DNA of 64,000 bases from Pelagihabitans sp947500445 (lineage in GTDB: Bacteria; Bacteroidota; Bacteroidia; Flavobacteriales; Flavobacteriaceae): NCBI RefSeq assembly GCF_050589625.1, contig NZ_JBNGOP010000016.1, positions 1 to 64,000 of the forward strand. Reading direction: 5' to 3'. The translations under genes and the position numbers were made by a program. The notes beneath the pieces were generated by a model. The model made no database searches and was not told where the DNA came from. It saw only the letters and a program-made list of their open reading frames with translations. This document shows positions 53,856-61,258 of this stretch, in pieces; position 1 is the first letter of the stretch, and every line of letters starts with the position of its first letter.

Positions 53856-54485
53856 TCAAGGGACAATTGTAATCGGCATTCCCTCGTAAACGATGGTGAA
53901 AAGTTCTTCTACGTCCGGGTTGGTCATTGAAATGCAGCCCCAGGTCCAGTGTTGCTTTTCGGCTATCAATCGATTATTGTTGTTCGGGACGCCATGAATT
54001 CCGATTTCCCCACCAATACTCGCGTTTTTTGGTATGGTACCTTCAGCTTTGGCGGCCCGGTGCTTGCGATAGGATTCCGCGGTAGGGTAGTCTATCCAAA
54101 TAAATTTTGACCATGATTTGTGCGGGTAAAAGGCACGTACCTTAAAATCTCCTTCCGGAGTTGCCCGATCGCCTTGCATTCGTTTATCAGCTACAGGGTC
54201 GGTGCCCAATACTATGGGATACTCCCGAATAACCAAACTATCGGCAAGCAACTGTAAGGTGAGCTCACTTTTATCGATTTTTATTTTTAGTGTTTCGCCA
54301 TGGGAATAAACACTGTCCAAGAGTTTTTTTAGAGTAACCGTTTTTACGCTGTCGCTATGGACATCAGGTTTTGCATTTGATGCAATACCCTTGTTTTGTT
54401 CAAACTCTTGTTTATAGTAAAACGTAAGCACCACAAGGGCCGTTAAAACGACTCCGATCAACCAATACGCCCTGTTCTTTCCCAT
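53856..54485 (-). CDS. L,D-transpeptidase (YkuD family)
   Basis: A 209-residue membrane-anchored enzyme (one helix, about 6-24). The YkuD active site is complete: IGGEIGIHGVPNN holds the His and HWTWGCISMTNPDVEELF the catalytic Cys. It would form 3-3 cross-links or attach proteins to peptidoglycan in the periplasm. Its stop is only 6 bases from that of the convergent gene at 53849. Confidence 0.92.
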   Translation of the reverse strand: MGKNRAYWLIGVVLTALVVLTFYYKQEFEQNKGIASNAKPDVHSDSVKTVTLKKLLDSVYSHGETLKIKIDKSELTLQLLADSLVIREYPIVLGTDPVADKRMQGDRATPEGDFKVRAFYPHKSWSKFIWIDYPTAESYRKHRAAKAEGTIPKNASIGGEIGIHGVPNNNNRLIAEKQHWTWGCISMTNPDVEELFTIVYEGMPITIVP

Positions 54486-54831
54486 AATTATACATTCATA
54501 GGACCAAAAGTAGTACCCTGTTTTTTAAGGAGATGGACGGTATTTAGGGAAAAAGGGATACCGGGATACCGGGAGGCTGAGCTATATTTATAAATGACTG
54601 CTGTTTGCCCTTTGATGTACTGTTAGGTTTACTACAACAACTGAAATTGAAACAGGTGTTTTACTGCGTTCGTCATCGGACGTTACTAGCAATGGACAAT
54701 GGTTGGGGCAATTGTCGGAGAACGGTATTTAAGGACAAAAAAAAATCTGCTCTATAAAACCGGCTTTTTCTGATGTGGTTACGGTAGAAACACGATCTAT
54801 TTTTTTAAATTCGGTCCAAAACCAACGGAAA
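54486..54831. other. Intergenic region
   Basis: These 346 bases separate the divergent L,D-transpeptidase and nucleoside hydrolase genes. A short tandem, GGGATACC twice (about 54564-54581), is the only repeat. I see no gene or clear promoter here; part may be a decayed gene. Confidence 0.5.
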
Positions 54832-55743
54832 ATGAAAAATACACGATTACTACGTTTGACGGTTTTATTTTTGATGCTTCATTTTGGCACTCAAAATTGG
54901 GCACAATCAAAAACCACAGTTCTTTTGGACGCCGATACCGCAAATGAAGTAGATGATCTATTTGCCCTATCTCGTATTTTAATGGATTCGTCGGTGTCGG
55001 TTTTGGCCCTGAACGCCGCCCAATGGCAAAACAGTCATTGGTCTACCCCAAAATCGATGGAGGACAGTCATCGTTTGAATCAAATGCTTTTGGGAACTAT
55101 GGGCTTGTCGGTAAAGACCAATAGGGGAGCTATGGCAAGAATGTACGATTGGGGGAACAGGGCCCAATATTCGGCCGCCGCAAACGAGATAATCGACCAG
55201 GCCAACAGAATGAAGGATGGCGAACGTTTGAACCTTATTGCCCTGGGAGCACTTACAAATGTTGCCTCTGCCGTGTTTATGGAACCTGAAATAGCCGAAA
55301 AAATACGGCTATATTGGTTGGGTAGCAGTTATGATTTTGAAAAAGGGGTATTGGGCCGAAACGACTTTAACTGTGCCATGGATCAGTATGCGCTTACCCA
55401 TCTTCTCTTTTCCGAGGTTGAAATGCATGTGATTCCTGTCAATGTCGCCTCCAAGATGACATTCGATTATGATACCACCAAAACAAGGCTTAAAGGGCAA
55501 AAACTAGGTGATTTTCTGCTCAAAATATGGGACGATCATGTTGATGGGGGTAGAGCAGTGAGGACCATCTGGGACCTGGCGATTATCGATGCTTTTTTAC
55601 ACCCCGAATGGGCAACAGAGACAATCATAATGACTTCCAAGGACAATGGGGGCAGGGAAATCTATTACTATAAGGATATTGATGCGGATAAGATGTTAGA
55701 AGATTTTTTTGATAAAATAAAAGCTTACAAAGCCCCAAAATAA
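54832..55743 (+). CDS. Exported nucleoside hydrolase-like protein
   Basis: A 303-residue inosine-uridine nucleoside hydrolase family protein. ATG 54832 gives a signal peptide (LLRLTVLFLMLHFGTQNWAQ); the longer frame from 54775 lacks one. The calcium-binding N-terminal motif is LLDADTANEVDDLFAL, in which the first Asp triplet is slightly varied but the DD is kept. The middle ERLNLIALGALTNVAS is the usual family block, and a late LAIIDAFLHPE carries the Asp. It should release bases from nucleosides in the periplasm. Confidence 0.85.
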   Translation: MKNTRLLRLTVLFLMLHFGTQNWAQSKTTVLLDADTANEVDDLFALSRILMDSSVSVLALNAAQWQNSHWSTPKSMEDSHRLNQMLLGTMGLSVKTNRGAMARMYDWGNRAQYSAAANEIIDQANRMKDGERLNLIALGALTNVASAVFMEPEIAEKIRLYWLGSSYDFEKGVLGRNDFNCAMDQYALTHLLFSEVEMHVIPVNVASKMTFDYDTTKTRLKGQKLGDFLLKIWDDHVDGGRAVRTIWDLAIIDAFLHPEWATETIIMTSKDNGGREIYYYKDIDADKMLEDFFDKIKAYKAPK

Positions 55744-55800
55744 GGTTTCGTCACTTTTCAACAGTGTAGGAGCCTACCCGGATCGTTCTTGACCATTCTA

Positions 55801-56622
55801 TTACACGGCTTCTTTTTTCTCGCTTAAATATTTCCAATAACGTTTTGGAACATGTTGTACATGCAATTTTTTGTTGATGCGCGATTTGATATTGGTGCTC
55901 CTGAAATAGTCGTTCCATAGCTGCTGATAGTGGTATTCCGTTTCCGAAAACACACTGCTTTTTAGAATACTGTTCGCATGGATTTCCTTTAGGTCCAGTG
56001 AAATAATTTCAACGGATTTCAGGTTGTAATACAGCCCATAGGAACGTTTTATGTCATAAATGATCCATTCCTGATCCGCGTAGCGCGACTTAAAGTGTTT
56101 CGATATTAGGGGAAGCACATCAAAATCTGGTTCAATATTGGCAAAGTATATTCCATCTTGCGTATACTGAAAGCGCACAAATGCTTCCATTCGATGTTTT
56201 TCACGCCCTACACTTTTGGCAAGTTGACTTATTTTTAGGTATAGGTCATTGGAAAAATCTCCCGAGATTCCACCGTCTTTTTGGAACAGCCCCTGAATAT
56301 AGCGGTAAAGCAATACCTCAATACCCTTATGTCCACTCAAATAAGCGAAGTAGATACGTTTGATGGCGGAATTGCTTTTATTTCGAATACCGTTCCAGAC
56401 CCTTTTGGCTTTGTCCATCTGGGTGAAAACGGTTTCGGTTTTTGAAAAAAGCCCATTTTGGCCGATGCTGTTTTTTTGGATGTCCGCAATGTGTAACCGT
56501 TCTTCGAACGCCTTAAATACGGTGGTTAAAAAACCGTTGAAACTTCCGTCATATACTAGAGTTGTTGCCGTTTCCATTGTCATATCGTTTCGGATTGCCA
56601 TAGCTAGTGGAATCCTATTCAT
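55801..56622 (-). CDS. DNA-metabolism protein paired with radical SAM repair enzyme (TIGR03915 type)
   Basis: A 273-residue protein of the TIGR03915 group (probable DNA metabolism protein). The start LVYDGSFNGFLTTVFKAFEERL and the C-terminal FWNDYFRSTNI-like stretch are typical. The members always go with a radical SAM partner, here overlapping by 8 bases at 56615-56622. No catalytic motif is evident, and the exact role is unsettled. A damage-related role follows from its partner and the S24 repressor upstream. Confidence 0.85.
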   Translation of the reverse strand: MNRIPLAMAIRNDMTMETATTLVYDGSFNGFLTTVFKAFEERLHIADIQKNSIGQNGLFSKTETVFTQMDKAKRVWNGIRNKSNSAIKRIYFAYLSGHKGIEVLLYRYIQGLFQKDGGISGDFSNDLYLKISQLAKSVGREKHRMEAFVRFQYTQDGIYFANIEPDFDVLPLISKHFKSRYADQEWIIYDIKRSYGLYYNLKSVEIISLDLKEIHANSILKSSVFSETEYHYQQLWNDYFRSTNIKSRINKKLHVQHVPKRYWKYLSEKKEAV

Positions 56623-57880
56623 TAAATAGTTGTAATTGGGTACTATAATTTTTTCGAAACTTCCCTTGCGAAGTTTTAAGGATAAGGCCTTTGAGCGTAA
56701 GGGCGTCCATGTCCTTATGGTACCAGTGGTTTGCGTTGCAAACGATAAAATACTTGGCCCTGTTCATGGCAATACCTATTTTTTTCAAGTGTTCCCAATG
56801 CAATGGCCGAAAACGCCTTGCCTGAATAATTTTATTTACGGATAACATCCCAATTCCCGGAACACGGGCCAACGTTCTTTTGTCCGCGGTATTGATATCG
56901 ACAGGGAAGTGCTGTAGGTTCCGCAATGCCCAACCGAGTTTGGGGTCGACATCGACATCCAAGTTGGGGTGTTGGTCGTTTAGTAGTTCCGTGACGTTAA
57001 AACCGTAAAAACGCAGCAACCAATCGGTCTGGTACAATCTGTTTTCCCGAAGCATGGGAACTTTTGATCCAATACTGGGAAGCCTACTGTCTTCGGCTAC
57101 GGGTACGTATCCCGAATAATACACCCGCTTCATTTTGTAGGTTTTGTAATAGTGGGTTGCTGAATACATGATATCCTTATCGGTTTCACCTGTGGCCCCA
57201 ACGATCATTTGTGTGCTTTGCCCTGCTGGGGCATAGCTCGGTGTGCTGCGAATGACTTTTTTTTCGGAGCGGTACCGGTCTATTCCATTTTTCACCGCTA
57301 ACATGGGTTTGGTAAAGTCCTCATGTTGTTTGTCCGGGGCCAGTAATCGAAGCCCGGAAATCGTGGGGATCTCGATATTTACGGAAAGCCTATCGGCATA
57401 CAGTCCCGCTTCGTGCATCAATTCATCACTGGCACCGGGAATGGATTTTAAGTGGATATAACCATTAAAATTTTCCTCCAATCGCAATTTTTTGGCAACC
57501 CTTACCAGCCGTTCCATCGTATAGTCAGGGCTTTTGAATATTCCGGAACTTAAAAAAAGCCCTTCGATGTAGTTTCGTCGATAGAAATTGATCGTGAGGT
57601 CGACCACCTCTTGAATTTTAAAGGCCGCACGCTGTACATCATTGCTCTTTCGGGTAACACAGTAAGCGCAATCAAAGATGCAATGGTTGGTGAGCAGTAT
57701 TTTCAATAGGGAAATACAGCGTCCATCTTCGGCGTAGCTATGACAAATACCCATGCCGGTACTGTTACCGAGCCCCTTGTTCTTGTTGGTACGCTGGCTA
57801 CCGCTGCTAGAGCAGGAGACATCGTATTTGGCCGCATCGGCCAATATGTTCAGTTTCTCTCGGATACGTTCAAAGGACAT
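56615..57880 (-). CDS. Putative DNA modification/repair radical SAM protein (TIGR03916 type)
   Basis: A 421-residue radical SAM enzyme. ATG 57880 (SFERIREKLNILADAAKYD) fits the family start; the longer frame to 57991 would run through the operator sites. The iron-sulfur cluster cysteines are in CIFDCAYC, and a helix-hairpin-helix-like segment VNINTADKRTLARVPGIG with VNKIIQARR near the C-terminus implies DNA binding. It overlaps the next gene by 8 bases. A TATTTTTG box (complement of 57899-57906) is a likely -7 element. Known family members are predicted but not shown to repair DNA. Confidence 0.88.
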   Translation of the reverse strand: MSFERIREKLNILADAAKYDVSCSSSGSQRTNKNKGLGNSTGMGICHSYAEDGRCISLLKILLTNHCIFDCAYCVTRKSNDVQRAAFKIQEVVDLTINFYRRNYIEGLFLSSGIFKSPDYTMERLVRVAKKLRLEENFNGYIHLKSIPGASDELMHEAGLYADRLSVNIEIPTISGLRLLAPDKQHEDFTKPMLAVKNGIDRYRSEKKVIRSTPSYAPAGQSTQMIVGATGETDKDIMYSATHYYKTYKMKRVYYSGYVPVAEDSRLPSIGSKVPMLRENRLYQTDWLLRFYGFNVTELLNDQHPNLDVDVDPKLGWALRNLQHFPVDINTADKRTLARVPGIGMLSVNKIIQARRFRPLHWEHLKKIGIAMNRAKYFIVCNANHWYHKDMDALTLKGLILKTSQGKFRKNYSTQLQLFNE

Positions 57881-57906
57881 GCTGATAAGTATATAATCCA
57901 AAAATA

Positions 57907-57959
57907 TGGAAATATTCCTAATAATGGAAATATTCCAATTAAATTTTGGATATATTCCA
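57907..57959. promoter_or_regulatory. Three operator-like palindromes between repressor and repair genes
   Basis: TGGAAATATTCC (57907-57918), TGGAAATATTCCA (57925-57937) and TGGATATATTCCA (57947-57959) are near-identical short palindromes with starts 18 and 22 bases apart. The third overlaps the -33 box (57945-57948) of the S24 regulator's promoter; the first abuts the likely -7 box of the radical SAM gene. This is the layout of an autoregulated divergent repressor operator. Confidence 0.75.
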
Positions 57960-57974
57960 TAATTCGTATATTTG
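57945..57974 (+). promoter_or_regulatory. Promoter of the S24 regulator gene
   Basis: TTTG at 57945-57948 and TATATTTG at 57967-57974, an exact TAnnTTTG box, are 18 bases apart. The ATG follows 23 bases later. The third operator palindrome covers the -33 box and part of the spacer. Confidence 0.65.
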
Positions 57975-57997
57975 AAAGGTTGCAACAACACAGACTT

Positions 57998-58762
57998 ATG
58001 GAAAATGAACTGATATTAAAGCGTTTTATCGATATACGGCGAGATTTGGGATACACCCAAGTGGAGTTTGCAAAAGTTCTGGGCATTTCCAGTACCACGG
58101 CCGATATTGAAAGGGGGCGTACAAAACTTTCCGGAAAAGTGGTTACCGAGCTTTTAAAACAGTTCAAGGTAAATCCGCTCTGGCTTTTCGGTGATAGCGA
58201 GGAAAAATACCTACAACCGACCAATATCAACGTTATACCAAAGGTAGTGACCGTCGATGCCTCTGAAAATGAAAATATGGTACTGGTCAATGCGAAAGCG
58301 GCCGCTGGCTATCCACAAAACATTCAGGATACCAGTTGGTACCGACAATTGCCCGCCTTCGATCTACCCATACCGGAATTTAGAAATGCCACTTATCGTG
58401 GATTTCAGGTAGAGGGTGATAGCATGTATCCCAACCTAAAACCTGGAGACTGGGTCCTGGCGCGTGGTGTCGAACACATCGATTATGTCAGTGCGAACAA
58501 GATGTATGTGGTGGTGTTGGAAGATGCCGTGCTGGTCAAAAAAATTGAGCGAAAACCCAATTCAAACAATGTTACCCTAATTTCATTGAATCCCAATTAC
58601 CCTCCTTACGAAATAAAACCATTTCAAATACAGGAACTATGGGAAGTCAATAGTAAGATTACTTTCAGTTTGGACGCTACGACCGACAAAGGCCTATTAC
58701 GTCAGCTTCAGGAATCGATGGACGAATTAAAGAGCCAGATCAAACACGTAAAAAAGGTTTAG
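57998..58762 (+). CDS. LexA-like S24-family repressor with XRE DNA-binding domain
   Basis: A 254-residue regulator. Residues 8-65 are an XRE helix-turn-helix (YTQVEFAKVLGISSTTADIE); the C-terminal half is an S24 peptidase-like domain. The autocleavage machinery looks intact: Ala103-Gly104 in KAAAGYPQN is the likely cut site, Ser142 is in EGDSMYP, and the general base Lys is 181 or 182 in VLVKKIER. So it should cleave itself on RecA activation, as LexA or lambda CI do. ATG 57998 is clear; a frame from 57740 overlaps the divergent gene and is spurious. Three operator palindromes lie upstream. Confidence 0.9.
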   Translation: MENELILKRFIDIRRDLGYTQVEFAKVLGISSTTADIERGRTKLSGKVVTELLKQFKVNPLWLFGDSEEKYLQPTNINVIPKVVTVDASENENMVLVNAKAAAGYPQNIQDTSWYRQLPAFDLPIPEFRNATYRGFQVEGDSMYPNLKPGDWVLARGVEHIDYVSANKMYVVVLEDAVLVKKIERKPNSNNVTLISLNPNYPPYEIKPFQIQELWEVNSKITFSLDATTDKGLLRQLQESMDELKSQIKHVKKV

Positions 58763-58776
58763 GAAGGATATGCTCA

Positions 58777-58800
58777 CATCACTTTAATGTTGAAATGGTA
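58777..58800. repeat. Degenerate solo palindrome of the MITE family
   Basis: The right arm GTTGAAATGGTA is intact, while the left arm (ATCACTTTAAT) is worn. It lies between the convergent S24-regulator and acetyltransferase genes and ends directly at the latter's stop codon. Confidence 0.5.
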
Positions 58801-59244
58801 TTAACGGTTTGAAAGGGTATCCGTTTTAAGAGTATACAGGCCACTTTGTTTTAAGGTGAACCCCAATCCCTCGTACAGCTTGATGGCAGGTTTTCGGTGG
58901 TGCCCCGTAAAGAGCAACAGTTCGGTAACATTTCTGTTTTTTGCTTCGGATAGTAACACTTGCATGATTTTTTTTCCAATACCGTTTCCACGGTATTTTT
59001 CATCGACAACCACATCCTCTATCATTCCTTTTTTTCCGGAGATAACCGTATAAATGGCCATCACGGCCATCCCAACGATTACGTTTTCTATCCTGCAAAC
59101 CACGAAAGCCGATCTCTCGTCCCGTTCCAATACCTTTTTTACGGACAGCTGTTTTATCTGGGCATTCAATTGTCGATACAACAAGGTTATCTGTTTTTGG
59201 TCTTCGGTGGTAACGGTGTTCCCCTTCAATAACGTGATGGTCAT
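58801..59244 (-). CDS. GNAT family N-acetyltransferase
   Basis: A 147-residue acetyltransferase. The acetyl-CoA motif A is VVDEKYRGNGIGKKIMQVLL (Q/R-x-x-G-x-G/A type: RGNGIG), with the following FTGHHRKPAIKLYEGLGF typical of motif B. The acceptor is unknown; relatives act on small molecules or protein N-termini. Complete, no membrane region. It converges with the S24 regulator. Confidence 0.9.
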   Translation of the reverse strand: MTITLLKGNTVTTEDQKQITLLYRQLNAQIKQLSVKKVLERDERSAFVVCRIENVIVGMAVMAIYTVISGKKGMIEDVVVDEKYRGNGIGKKIMQVLLSEAKNRNVTELLLFTGHHRKPAIKLYEGLGFTLKQSGLYTLKTDTLSNR

Positions 59245-59412
59245 AAAATGGCTTTTGTCAAAAATAACAAAGCAAATAACCGCAACAAATTACCGGGATA
59301 TCAAAATCACAGCTCCTTTTGGTTTTCTCCTGTGGTCAAGTGAAGGGCGTTATAACGGAATACAAACAGGGATCATGAAATATTGTATCTTGCTTTCATT
59401 GATATTTTCGTT

Positions 59413-60489
59413 ATGGGGATACGCTTTTTATGTTTGATGTTCATACTGGTCTTTTGTAAAGGTTCGGCCAATACAACGGAGCGGGACACCCTGATTGTCG
59501 GGTATACCGCAGCGCCCCCGTTCATATTGGAACAGGGCGCCGATTTGTCCGGTATCAATATATTGTTGTGGGATCGAGTGGCGAAAGACCTGGATTTACC
59601 GTATAAGTTGGTGCGAATGCAATTCCCTAAAATGTTGGATTCTTTGGAGGCAGGCGCTATCGATTTGAGCATCAATCCCCTCACCATTACCAGTGAACGA
59701 AGTAAAAAAATGGAGTTTACACATTCTTTTTATGCCTCCAACGCCACCATTGCCATTGCGGAGAAGTCCTCTCTAGAAAAACTTGTCCAATTTTTAAAAG
59801 GATTTTTCAACCTCAATTTTTTAAGGGGGCTGTTGCTGCTGTTGACCATAATATTGCTTTTCGGCTTTGTGGGGTGGTTGTTCGAGCGAAAGGCGAACCC
59901 CGAACACTTTCGTTCGGGGTGGAAAGGCATTTGGGATGGACTTTGGTGGTCTGCCGTGACCCTAACTACGGTAGGATATGGGGACAAGTCCCCACGAACC
60001 GGTTTTGGTAAGATTGCCGCGTTGGTATTGATGTTCACGGGACTGCTTTTTATTTCGGGCCTTACCGCAGGAATCGCCTCTAGCCTCACGGTAAATCAGT
60101 TGAACAGCAACCCTGATAGTTTTAACGAGTTCAAGGAACGGAAGGTGGGGTCGGTTAAAAAAACGGGAAGCATGGCCTTTTTGCGTGCTCAATTTTTTAA
60201 GGATATCACTGGTTTTCAAAGTGTAGGGGAAGGCCTGCTGGCGCTTAAAAAAAATAGGATAGAGGCCTTCGTTTATGATGAGCCCATTTTATCGCACCGA
60301 ATCCAAACAGATTCCAGTTTGAGTGCACTGGCCATCTTGCCCATAAAGTTCGACGTTCAGTTTTATGCTTTTGGTCTTGCCAAGGACAAGGTGGCCCTCG
60401 AGCAACAAATTTCACAACGTATTTTGGAAATCATGGAAACGGCCGAATGGCGCATTGTCCTTAACGAGTACGGACTCACGGAAATTTAA
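59413..60489 (+). CDS. Glutamate-receptor-like potassium channel (GluR0 type)
   Basis: A 358-residue exported membrane protein. ATG 59413 gives a signal peptide (GIRFLCLMFILVFCKGSAN). A solute-binding (SBP family 3) lobe, with TLIVGYTAAPPFILE, occupies 25-125; then come a first helix (about 138-157), a pore loop with the potassium filter TVGYGD (186-191), a second helix (about 200-222) and the second half of the binding lobe (about 228-345, with KVGSVKKTGSMAFL). This is the architecture of prokaryotic ionotropic glutamate receptors such as GluR0. The bound ligand cannot be read from sequence. The stop TAA touches a MITE-family palindrome. Confidence 0.9.
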   Translation: MGIRFLCLMFILVFCKGSANTTERDTLIVGYTAAPPFILEQGADLSGINILLWDRVAKDLDLPYKLVRMQFPKMLDSLEAGAIDLSINPLTITSERSKKMEFTHSFYASNATIAIAEKSSLEKLVQFLKGFFNLNFLRGLLLLLTIILLFGFVGWLFERKANPEHFRSGWKGIWDGLWWSAVTLTTVGYGDKSPRTGFGKIAALVLMFTGLLFISGLTAGIASSLTVNQLNSNPDSFNEFKERKVGSVKKTGSMAFLRAQFFKDITGFQSVGEGLLALKKNRIEAFVYDEPILSHRIQTDSSLSALAILPIKFDVQFYAFGLAKDKVALEQQISQRILEIMETAEWRIVLNEYGLTEI

Positions 60490-60513
60490 TACCATTTCAA
60501 AGTTAAAATGGTA
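60490..60513. repeat. Solo terminal palindrome after the GluR0-like gene
   Basis: TACCATTT and AAATGGTA surround CAAAGTTA. It starts on the base after the stop codon TAA of the channel gene and ends 10 bases before the stop of the convergent gene, so it is well placed as a two-way terminator. TAA follows directly on the right as well. Confidence 0.7.
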
Positions 60514-60523
60514 TAAGAAATAT

Positions 60524-61237
60524 TCAATTGTACGCTTTTAGGGTACCCATGTCCAAGTTTATGGGGCCGATGGAATGGGATTGGGGTAGGTAGACCCCAT
60601 TGGGCATCATTTTCCAATCGTCCCAACTGGCCTCTATTCCCCCAATGGGAATAATACTCACCCACATCCGATAACTTTCGGGAAACCCATTCTCGTTCAA
60701 CTCCCACAAATAACAATCTCCCGGAGTGCTGCCGCCCATGGAATAGCGAACGAGCAGGCCTTCGGTACCATCTTCCAATGGCACGATACTTCTTGTAGTA
60801 CCCTTGTCGAATACTTTATAGGGAGCCACCAACCAAAAGGAATCATTATTAAAAAAATCTTGCGCTTTGCGAATTGCTCTTTGTCGTTTGCGACCTTTCA
60901 CGGTCTCGCCTTGGTGTTTTACATTATTGTTTTTAGATGCGTTTAAATCTAACCGCACCACATAATCCGACCAGGATACGACCACGGTCCCCATGGTTTT
61001 GTCCCATTTATAGCAGTGGGCACCACCGGCGAACGACCATTCCAAAAAACGCGTCTGTTGGTATTGTTTCAAATGAATGGCACGAAGCATTTGTTTTGCC
61101 AGATCATCGGCCTTTGCGCCTTCTTTTCCTTCGGGAACGGGCACGTTAAAAACGAGGTAGAGTAAGCCAAAACCGACAACGGCGATAACGAGTATCCCGG
61201 CAAGGATCTTTAAAACACTTCGTACTATTTTTTTCAT
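60524..61237 (-). CDS. Membrane-anchored protein of unknown function
   Basis: A 237-residue protein with one N-terminal helix (about 9-29); the rest is periplasmic, beta-rich and holds aromatic patterns such as FLEWSFAGGAHCYKWDK and YSMGGSTPGDCYLWELNENG. Two conserved-looking cysteines (in AHCYKW and GDCYLW) may pair. I do not recognise the family with confidence; relatives are likely in Bacteroidota. It is followed, on the same strand, by nothing but the palindrome. Confidence 0.65.
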   Translation of the reverse strand: MKKIVRSVLKILAGILVIAVVGFGLLYLVFNVPVPEGKEGAKADDLAKQMLRAIHLKQYQQTRFLEWSFAGGAHCYKWDKTMGTVVVSWSDYVVRLDLNASKNNNVKHQGETVKGRKRQRAIRKAQDFFNNDSFWLVAPYKVFDKGTTRSIVPLEDGTEGLLVRYSMGGSTPGDCYLWELNENGFPESYRMWVSIIPIGGIEASWDDWKMMPNGVYLPQSHSIGPINLDMGTLKAYN

Positions 61238-61258
61238 TTTCTATGGGTTTGCCGCGGT

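Noticed and set aside
57740..57997. Longer N-terminus for the S24 regulator
   Set aside because: It would read through the three operators and antisense to the radical SAM gene; the XRE domain starts properly at 57998.
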